9,060 nt of DNA from Candidatus Sumerlaeota bacterium (GTDB lineage: Bacteria; Sumerlaeota; Sumerlaeia; JADFCT01), in assembly GCA_026398575.1 (NCBI GenBank), contig JAPLSP010000534.1:1-9060 (forward strand), given 5' to 3'. The position numbers and the translations under genes were made by a program. Within the stretch, counting starts at the first letter, position 1. Every line of letters begins with the position of its first letter. Of this stretch, positions 1-5,028 are shown piece after piece. The notes below the pieces were generated by a model. That model was not told the origin of the DNA, made no database searches, and saw only the letters and a program-made list of their open reading frames with translations.

Positions 1-946
1 AATAAAGCTTTCTGATTGCCAGATCGTGAGGCAGATGCCCGGGATTCCAAACCTCGAGCCGATCATCGAAAATGCGAATCTGAATTGTCCCGACCTCTGC
101 ATAGTTTCGATGGCAAAGCGCGTTGATAACCGCTTCACGAACCGCTTCATCCGGATACTCCGGAATAACGTCGTGAGCGGGTTTGCCGGTAATGCGAATC
201 GCTTGTCGCGTGTTTCGGACGATAAAGGCGATTGCTTCATCCAGCTGCTGCAGGAGGTTTCCTTCGAAAGTCCTTTCATCGAGGAAATAGACAGAATCCG
301 TTCCCTTGAAGCGTGCGCATTTTACCTGAGACTCGACAAAGAATTTTTGGGGACATTTGCCAAACATGAGAACTGCTGCGCTGCAAAATCCGGATTCCGA
401 ATGCATTCGAATGTTCTTCAGAAAATCATCCAACGGCATGGACGCCTTCATGCCGGCTCGCTGGAGATAATCTCGCACGGTCTTCATGTCAATATCCTTG
501 GCTGTAAACTTATCGCAAATCAGCGCATCCCACGTTCGCCCGGTTGTGACTTCAACGAGGCGCTGCGCCTCATCCCTTCTCAGAAATTGATTGGTCCTGC
601 CCACTCGCTTTATTGGCCGCCCAAACGCCCAAACCGGTTTCACGGGAGTTTCCGATACCTGGATGGCAACCAGAGCGGATGATTCCAAACCCTTGACATC
701 TATTGCGGGAAACAGAGGAGGATCGGTATTCAATTTGATTTTGTTCGCTATATCTTCGAGCGTGCCTTGTCCGATCCGAATGCCTATACGATTCCCTTTG
801 GGGCTGACGCCGACATACACTACGCCGCCTCTCGCCGTCGCAAAGGCAGCGCAGGTTTCAACAATATCCTTCCATTCTCCAAACGACTGCTTCCATTCGA
901 CGGTTTCGCTCTCGAATGGAAATCCGGATATTTTGCTGTTCCTCAT
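1..946 (-). CDS. AlbA_2 (Schlafen-like) / HATPase_c_4 ATP-binding protein, 3' end outside window
   Basis: Reading the minus strand from an ATG at 946-944 gives 315 codons without a stop, running off the left edge, so the C-terminus is missing. Residues 14-125 match the AlbA_2 (Schlafen AlbA-like) domain: E14-x-V-E-W-K near the start, then AFATARGGVVYVGVSPKG at 34-51 and KRVGRTNQFLRR at 113-124. Residues from about 245 look like the HATPase_c_4 domain found in these proteins: YPDEAVREAVINALCHRNY at 264-282 carries the E271-x3-N275 ATP-binding helix, followed by DRLEVWNPGHLP at 295-306. Family members are cytoplasmic and often called transcriptional regulators or RecG-like putative DNA-binding proteins; the true role is mostly unknown. 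The start is set by GGAGG at 956-952, six bases before the ATG and inside the preceding FAD gene. Base composition is poorer in GC than that gene (27/60 at 361-420 against 38/60 at 2041-2100). The family is clear; the function is not. Confidence 0.9.
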   Translation of the reverse strand, partial: MRNSKISGFPFESETVEWKQSFGEWKDIVETCAAFATARGGVVYVGVSPKGNRIGIRIGQGTLEDIANKIKLNTDPPLFPAIDVKGLESSALVAIQVSETPVKPVWAFGRPIKRVGRTNQFLRRDEAQRLVEVTTGRTWDALICDKFTAKDIDMKTVRDYLQRAGMKASMPLDDFLKNIRMHSESGFCSAAVLMFGKCPQKFFVESQVKCARFKGTDSVYFLDERTFEGNLLQQLDEAIAFIVRNTRQAIRITGKPAHDVIPEYPDEAVREAVINALCHRNYAEVGTIQIRIFDDRLEVWNPGHLPHDLAIRKLY

Positions 947-948
947 AT

Positions 949-2874
949 TCAACCTCCAGTCTTGTTCCTGCCACCCATCGTTTCATAAATCAATATAGAG
1001 AAGCGGGCCAGCGTTAGCGGCGCCTTCCCCTGCGCCCCGGCGTCCATGGAGTCTTGCGGAACAGCCTTCAATCCCGCCTGCTTCATCCACTCCATCACAT
1101 CCATCGTGCTCAACGGTTCGTCCGGGCGGCCGGTGGGCGGTGTCCATGATAGCCCCGCATACTGCAACACCCGCGACAACTTCTTCCATCCATCCTGGCG
1201 CGTCAGTTTCATCTCCGGCGTCGCTTTGTATCCGGGATTCAGGCCGCGCGCTCCAAGGAACTGCATCGCGGCAAATTGCGGATGATCGAATGGCAGGTCT
1301 CCGTAGTAGGTGATGACGGCGCCCTGGCGCACGAGTTCGTGCTGCAATTGAGGGACGGCTATCTCGCGCGGCGCCTTTCCCTCTCGCGCCGCCATCCGCG
1401 CCGCGATTCCGGCGGCCTGCCCCAGCGCCATGAACAGCGGCTCCATGCGTAGGGAGTTATATCCCACGTGGCTGGCCGAACAGGAGACCGGCACAAGCAG
1501 ATTATTGACTTTGTGCGGCACGATCACGCCATAGGGAATCTGGATCGGCTCGTGGCTGATATAGAAATATCCCTCGCGCATGCCGGGATGCTTGGGATCG
1601 AATTTGTGGACGGCGTGGCTGTCGAACGCGAACTCCGCAATGGCGATCGAGTCCGTCGTCACACGAGTGCGCTGCAAGACGGAATCCAATTCGCCGTCAC
1701 GCTCGGTGAAGACATATTCGCCCAGAATGCGGCGCCCTTGGCGGACGTACACCTGCCAGGGCTGGTGCTGGTTGTCGCTGAATTCATCCTTGCACCAGCC
1801 AAACGTCTGCGCCTCGTTGCGGATGTTTTCGGGGACTTCCTCGTCATGCTGCAGGAACCACAGCAATCCCGTGTTATGATCGAGATAGCGTTGATAGATG
1901 CGGGCGCGCGTCGCATAGTCCGCTTCCGGCCAACTCCAGTTTTCTTCCGCCAGATCGCATGACTCGCTTGGAACCGGGTGCGGATGGTCGCTGTTGGTTT
2001 CGAATTTGCCGCCCGGCATGGGATAAAACTGAACCGCCTGCTTGAGCCTGGTGATTTGGCCGGCCTTGATATCCGCCAGCAGCCAGCGGTAGTCCTCGCG
2101 ATTGTATGTGGACGGTTTCGCGATGGGGACGCGATTGGCCTCGGCGTTGGTCACGGAGAAACGGAAACAAAACGCCTGGATGCCATTGTCCGCCTCGCCT
2201 GTAGAACCGGGCTGCGGCTCCCTCGTCCCAAAAGGCGCATACCACACACCCGCATGTTTTTCGCCATATTCCTGGCGGCTTTCGCGTCCAACGCGAAAAG
2301 GCGCGCCGGCTTGCGCAGCCAGATCGCCTTCGTAGGTCGCGTCAATAAACTCTTTGGCGGAGAATGCGACCTCCTTGCCGCCCTGCGCCAAGTCCTCCAT
2401 CACGACCGACGTGATGCTTCCATTTTCTGTGACAGTTTTCTTGAGACGGTGGCGATAAAGCAGGCGGATTCGCGCGCCTTCGCCTTCGAGCATATCGAGA
2501 TAAATCCGCTCGGCGACGTGCGGCTCCATCCAATAGCCGTTCTGGCAGAGTTTGGCGTTCTTCGAATCGGCGCCATCGCGCGTCTGATAGTATTTCAGAA
2601 TCCGGCGCGTGAATTCATAGAACAAGCCGCCCACGGCCTGTCGCTTGCCGATATCCGAGTTCGTCAGCCCGCTGCTGACGATGCCGCCAACGTGCGCGGT
2701 CGGCTCCAGCAGGATCGCGCTGGCCCCGGCCCTCGCCGCCGCCACCGCCGCCGCAACGCCGCCCGGCGTCCCGCTGATGACAATGACATCGGCGTTGTTT
2801 CCCGCCGAAAAAAGCAGCGGTTGGCTTCCCGCCAATGCCAGCGCTGCCACCCAGAGATTGAATAATAATTTCAT
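949..2874 (-). CDS. Secreted FAD-dependent oxidoreductase (FAD_oxidored family)
   Basis: This 641-residue protein belongs to the FAD_oxidored family of flavoproteins common in polysaccharide-degrading bacteria; the substrate is unknown. Residues 1 to about 24 form a Sec signal peptide (K2, then a hydrophobic core to about 16), so it should act in the periplasm or outside. The Rossmann dinucleotide-binding stretch is VIVISGTPGGVAAAVAAARAG at about 30-50, with LLEPTAHVGG following. Further hallmarks are FIDATYEGDLAAQAG near 177-191 with GRES soon after, and the C-terminal FAD-contacting block IPYGVIVPHKVNNLLVPVS then NSLRMEPLFMALGQAAG at about 447-490. The last 110 residues (PFDHPQFAAMQFLGARGLN onwards) resemble the S-layer-homology-like tail often seen after this domain. 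The ATG is supported by AAAGGA ten or so bases upstream and by the signal peptide. It overlaps the ribosome binding site of the AlbA_2 gene and probably shares its transcript. The family is certain, the reaction unknown. Confidence 0.93.
   Translation of the reverse strand: MKLLFNLWVAALALAGSQPLLFSAGNNADVIVISGTPGGVAAAVAAARAGASAILLEPTAHVGGIVSSGLTNSDIGKRQAVGGLFYEFTRRILKYYQTRDGADSKNAKLCQNGYWMEPHVAERIYLDMLEGEGARIRLLYRHRLKKTVTENGSITSVVMEDLAQGGKEVAFSAKEFIDATYEGDLAAQAGAPFRVGRESRQEYGEKHAGVWYAPFGTREPQPGSTGEADNGIQAFCFRFSVTNAEANRVPIAKPSTYNREDYRWLLADIKAGQITRLKQAVQFYPMPGGKFETNSDHPHPVPSESCDLAEENWSWPEADYATRARIYQRYLDHNTGLLWFLQHDEEVPENIRNEAQTFGWCKDEFSDNQHQPWQVYVRQGRRILGEYVFTERDGELDSVLQRTRVTTDSIAIAEFAFDSHAVHKFDPKHPGMREGYFYISHEPIQIPYGVIVPHKVNNLLVPVSCSASHVGYNSLRMEPLFMALGQAAGIAARMAAREGKAPREIAVPQLQHELVRQGAVITYYGDLPFDHPQFAAMQFLGARGLNPGYKATPEMKLTRQDGWKKLSRVLQYAGLSWTPPTGRPDEPLSTMDVMEWMKQAGLKAVPQDSMDAGAQGKAPLTLARFSILIYETMGGRNKTGG
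952..956 (-). promoter_or_regulatory. Ribosome binding site of the AlbA_2 gene, inside the FAD gene
   Basis: GGAGG on the minus strand stands six bases before the ATG at 946-944. It lies in the last codons of the FAD oxidoreductase, whose TGA stop occupies 951-949. Only two bases separate that stop from the next start, so ribosomes finishing the FAD gene would reach this site directly; translational coupling is inferred. Confidence 0.8.
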
Positions 2875-2905
2875 TTATTATTTTTCCTTTAAGCGAACCG
2901 CAGTA

Positions 2906-2973
2906 GGTCCCGGACGCTGGACGGGACTTAATCAGCTAATCTTATCTTTGCCTTGTCCCGTCCGGCGTTTACG
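2906..2973. repeat. Long imperfect hairpin, copy 1
   Basis: It begins GGTCCCGGACGCTGGACGGG and its inner arms pair: ACGCTGGACGGGAC (2914-2927) against GTCCCGTCCGGCGT (2954-2967), one mismatch. The loop contains CAGCTAATCTTA. It is a diverged direct copy of the hairpin at 3279-3349; the outer part of the right arm has decayed here. It lies about 30 bases upstream of the FAD gene start and could fold in its 5' untranslated RNA. Confidence 0.75.
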
Positions 2974-2998
2974 ACTTGCTAAGCTAAGGCTGGTGGTC

Positions 2999-3012
2999 CT
3001 TCAATATTGAAG
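2999..3012. repeat. Perfect 14-base palindrome
   Basis: CTTCAATATTGAAG is its own reverse complement. It lies about 125 bases upstream of the FAD gene start, between repeat elements. It could be a protein-binding site or chance; nothing else in the sequence decides this. Confidence 0.4.
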
Positions 3013-3027
3013 TAACGGCCTCTAAAG

Positions 3028-3074
3028 TCATCCCGGAGGGATGATTGATAATAGCCCACAGTTTCAACTGTGGG
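3028..3074 (-). repeat. Modular REP-like element, copy A (minus orientation)
   Basis: A palindromic module TCATCCCGGAGGGATGA (3028-3044) is joined by the linker TTGATAATAG to a perfect 9-base-stem hairpin CCCACAGTTTCAACTGTGGG (3055-3074). Read on the minus strand it has the same order as copies B and C: hairpin ending GTGGG, GGGCTATTATCAA linker, then a CCCTCCGGG-centred palindrome. Confidence 0.8.
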
Positions 3075-3096
3075 GCGGCATAGCGGTCGTCTTTTT

Positions 3097-3159
3097 AGTC
3101 CCGGAGGGACGGATGACAGAGAGGCTTCAACCTTGGACTTCAGCCGTCCCTCCGGGACT
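3097..3159. repeat. Inverted pair of CCCTCCGGG modules
   Basis: AGTCCCGGAGGGACGG at 3097-3112 is the exact reverse complement of CCGTCCCTCCGGGACT at 3144-3159, with 31 bases between. Each arm is itself nearly palindromic, so either local hairpins or one long stem can form. The arms share the CCCTCCGGG core of the modular elements on both sides. Confidence 0.8.
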
Positions 3160-3179
3160 GGGAATGACGCCACAGCCTA

Positions 3180-3225
3180 CCCACCGTTGAAACGGTGGGC
3201 TTTTATCAATTGTCCCTCCGGGACA
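3180..3225 (+). repeat. Modular REP-like element, copy B (plus orientation)
   Basis: A perfect hairpin CCCACCGTTGAAACGGTGGG (3180-3199, 9-base stem, 2-base loop) runs into the linker GGGCTTTTATCAAT and then the palindrome TGTCCCTCCGGGACA (3211-3225). The order matches copy A, inverted, and copy C at 4952-5001 in a different gap. Confidence 0.8.
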
Positions 3226-3278
3226 CCACTTGCTTTGCGCATAAATGCAACCCGTTACCTCAAAGTTGAAAGACCACT

Positions 3279-3349
3279 GGTCCCGGACGATGGACGGGAC
3301 TTGCTAAGCTAATCTTAGCTCTGGCAAGTCCCGTCCGGCGTCCGGGACC
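3279..3349. repeat. Long near-perfect hairpin beside the sialidase-like gene stop, copy 2
   Basis: The 26-base arms (left starting GGTCCCGGACG, right ending CGTCCGGGACC) differ at two positions. The centre contains a second small inverted repeat, GCTAAG and CTTAGC around CTAAT. It starts seven bases beyond the TAA stop of the sialidase-like gene and could stop transcription or protect the mRNA end. No T-run follows on the minus strand, so a standard intrinsic terminator is not supported. It is a better preserved relative of 2906-2973. Confidence 0.8.
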
Positions 3350-3355
3350 TACGCT

Positions 3356-4762
3356 TTATTTTGCGACAAACCATTCTTCGCCGATCACGCGGCCCAGTAG
3401 GAAAAACTTTCGTTCTGGATACCACAAAACCGCCTTGCCCTGCCGGACGGTGAAGCTCGAATAGAGCGCCAAATCCGTTCGTCCTGCCGTGCCGGGTTTG
3501 CCAAGGCTGACGCCGTCATGGTCCATGAAAAATCTTATCTCGTCAAACCAGACTGGCTGGTCCGCGCCGGATTTGAAATAGCCGGGTACCAGATAAATAG
3601 GCCGCCGATTCTGACCGGCAACGCTTGGGCTGAGGTTCTTGGGATTGCCGTCGTTATTGTGGATGAACAGCGCATAGCGCCCGCTGCCCGCCGTCGCGCC
3701 GCCGACGTCGTACATCGGACACGGCGAAAGCGGATGCAGCAGTGGCTCACCGGCGTCTTTCTTCAATAACCGGCGCGGCACGGTCCACGTCTCGCCGCTG
3801 TCGGCGCTGACGGACCAAAACGGACTGCCCGAAGACGTGCGCATGACGACGAAGAGCCGGCCATCGGGCAGTTTCACGATCGAAGGCTCCTGACAGGCGC
3901 TGACTTCCGGATGTCCCGGGAACGGCGCGACAAGGGCCTTGTCGTTCGCGGCGAACCAGCTGATCTTCAGGTCTTTTGCCTCGGGGCTGTCATCCACGTT
4001 TTCGAATCGCATGAATTCGACACGCGCGTCGGCGGAGGTCCATGACTTGGTTGGATTCTTCCTCACGGCGAAACTCGTCCATCGCGTGAAGCCGGCGAAG
4101 TATTTGCCATCCTTGCCAAGGCGCAGCGGCTTCTGCCAGCAGAGCATGTTCGGCGGATAGCTCGCGTCCGGATTGTCGTTGATGCTGCGCGCGACAGGAA
4201 CGTTCTGCGGCTGGGACCACGTCGCGCCGTTGTCGTCGCTCCAGATGCCGTGCAGCCAGCCGGTGTGATGAAAGAAGGTATCGGCCTTGCCGATGTGCTG
4301 GCTATAGAGCACATAGATGCGCCCCGACTTGCTCACCAGCGGATAACCCCAACTCGCTATATGGCCATCGCCCGGTTTTTTCGGACCGGCGATGACGCGC
4401 GGCTTGCTCCACGTGACGCCTTCGTCGCCGCTGCGGGCGAATGCGATATGCTGATCCGGCTGGCTTTCTGCCGAACTCTGCGTCCACACCGCCATCAGCG
4501 ACCCATCCGGCCCGTCGAACACCAGGAAATGCTCATTGCCCGTATCGCTGACTTGATCCCCCGCGACCTCCGGCACAAACACAACAAAGTCCGGCTTCGT
4601 GATCCGTAACTGCCCCGGAATCCGCGCCTTCAAATCCGCCGCAGTGGCGATGAAGTTGGCGTCCGCCTTGAGGGTAGTAGCGGTAGTTTGCGCGAACGCC
4701 CCGCCGGCCGTCAGACAACATGCCAGCGCGTTGAGAGCAAGCGTATATGTTATTGCTTTCAA
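3356..4762 (-). CDS. Secreted sialidase-like BNR/Asp-box protein
   Basis: This 468-residue protein has a Sec signal peptide at 1-24 (cut expected after AFA, before QTT), so it is exported. Three Asp-boxes with the SxDxGxTW pattern, SGDEGVTW (111-118), SDDNGATW (175-182) and SADSGETW (319-326), show a six-bladed beta-propeller of the sialidase superfamily (BNR_2 type). The block QEPSIVKLPDGRLFVVMRTS at 291-310 fits the conserved EP...DG...R stretch of sialidases. The classical N-terminal FRIP motif is not in its usual place before a catalytic Asp, so cleavage of sialic acid is not assured; action on another sugar or none is possible. Translation starts with TTG at 4762-4760: no in-frame ATG lies within the signal peptide and a very strong Shine-Dalgarno sequence is correctly spaced. 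Neighbours are a Tat-exported Gfo/Idh/MocA enzyme upstream and a secreted flavoprotein downstream, which suits a glycan-processing role. A perfect inverted repeat just upstream suggests repressor control. Confidence 0.88.
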   Translation of the reverse strand: MKAITYTLALNALACCLTAGGAFAQTTATTLKADANFIATAADLKARIPGQLRITKPDFVVFVPEVAGDQVSDTGNEHFLVFDGPDGSLMAVWTQSSAESQPDQHIAFARSGDEGVTWSKPRVIAGPKKPGDGHIASWGYPLVSKSGRIYVLYSQHIGKADTFFHHTGWLHGIWSDDNGATWSQPQNVPVARSINDNPDASYPPNMLCWQKPLRLGKDGKYFAGFTRWTSFAVRKNPTKSWTSADARVEFMRFENVDDSPEAKDLKISWFAANDKALVAPFPGHPEVSACQEPSIVKLPDGRLFVVMRTSSGSPFWSVSADSGETWTVPRRLLKKDAGEPLLHPLSPCPMYDVGGATAGSGRYALFIHNNDGNPKNLSPSVAGQNRRPIYLVPGYFKSGADQPVWFDEIRFFMDHDGVSLGKPGTAGRTDLALYSSFTVRQGKAVLWYPERKFFLLGRVIGEEWFVAK

Positions 4763-4768
4763 GGTTTG

Positions 4769-4780
4769 CTCCTCCCTCCT
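4769..4780 (-). promoter_or_regulatory. Strong ribosome binding site deciding a TTG start
   Basis: The minus strand reads AGGAGGGAGGAG here, two overlapping Shine-Dalgarno cores. The nearer core is six bases before TTG at 4762-4760. It supports the non-ATG start of the sialidase-like gene. Confidence 0.8.
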
Positions 4781-4784
4781 GCTG

Positions 4785-4809
4785 AACTGTCAAGTATTTC
4801 TTGACAGTT
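4785..4809. promoter_or_regulatory. Perfect inverted repeat, probable operator of the sialidase-like gene
   Basis: AACTGTCAAG (4785-4794) and CTTGACAGTT (4800-4809) are exact reverse complements around the 5-base spacer TATTT. The site is 22 bases upstream of the TTG start and just upstream of the ribosome binding site. Ten-base arms with an odd spacer fit a dimeric repressor site. Each arm contains TTGACA/TGTCAA, like a -35 box, but no convincing -10 box follows at the right distance. A small RNA hairpin in the leader is the alternative. Confidence 0.6.
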
Positions 4810-4857
4810 GCCCAGTGGTCTTAATCTCTCGGATGGCGTCTTGAATGCATGAAGCCT

Positions 4858-4928
4858 AACCCCGGAGGGGTTGAACCTGCGGCATGACAAATCTGAAATT
4901 CTATCATTGGTTCAACCCCTTCAGGGTT
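4858..4928. repeat. Inverted pair of AACCCC palindromes
   Basis: AACCCCGGAGGGGTT (4858-4872) and AACCCCTTCAGGGTT (4914-4928) are each hairpin-like, and GGGGTTGAACC (4867-4877) is the exact reverse complement of GGTTCAACCCC (4909-4919). The design parallels the inverted pair at 3097-3159 with a different stem sequence around the same CCNGGAGGG theme. Confidence 0.7.
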
Positions 4929-4951
4929 GGACATGATAGCTGCTGTGCCAT

Positions 4952-5001
4952 CCCACCGGTTGCCACCGGGGGCTATTCAAATTCATCCCCTCCGGGGATG
5001 G
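4952..5001 (+). repeat. Modular REP-like element, copy C
   Basis: CCCACCGGTTGCCACCGGGG, then GGGCTATTCAAATT, then the palindrome CATCCCCTCCGGGGATG (4984-5000, 7-base stem). The order and linker match copy B at 3180-3225, while the stems differ, as expected of compensating change. It lies 28 bases beyond the stop of the Gfo/Idh/MocA gene. No T-run follows on the minus strand, so terminator function is doubtful. Confidence 0.7.
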
Positions 5002-5028
5002 CATGACCGTCATCTTGAGTCGCACGCG

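Larger units (their letters stand above)
2875..3355. repeat. 481-base gene-free gap filled with inverted repeats
   Basis: This gap between the stop of the sialidase-like gene and the start of the FAD gene has no credible gene; open frames across it change character with each repeat and lack family resemblance. It holds, left to right: a long imperfect hairpin (2906-2973), a 14-base palindrome (2999-3012), a modular hairpin element in minus orientation (3028-3074), a 16-base inverted pair (3097-3159), the same modular element in plus orientation (3180-3225), and a second long hairpin (3279-3349) related to the first. The layout resembles a cluster of REP/BIME-type repeats, which in other bacteria are mobilised by RAYT transposases; no such gene is in this window. 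Confidence 0.75.

Noticed and set aside
26..682. Plus-strand open frame of 218 codons
   Set aside because: The opposite strand encodes a continuous AlbA_2/HATPase protein with clear motifs over the same bases; the plus-strand product has no family features.
1978..2865. Plus-strand open frame of 295 codons
   Set aside because: It is antisense to the well-conserved FAD oxidoreductase and arises from its GC-rich codon pattern; its product is arginine- and alanine-rich without motifs.
3279..3349. Classical intrinsic terminator of the sialidase-like gene
   Set aside because: The stem is strong but no T-run follows on the minus strand, and a related copy occurs elsewhere, so it is recorded as a repeat with possible secondary terminator effect.
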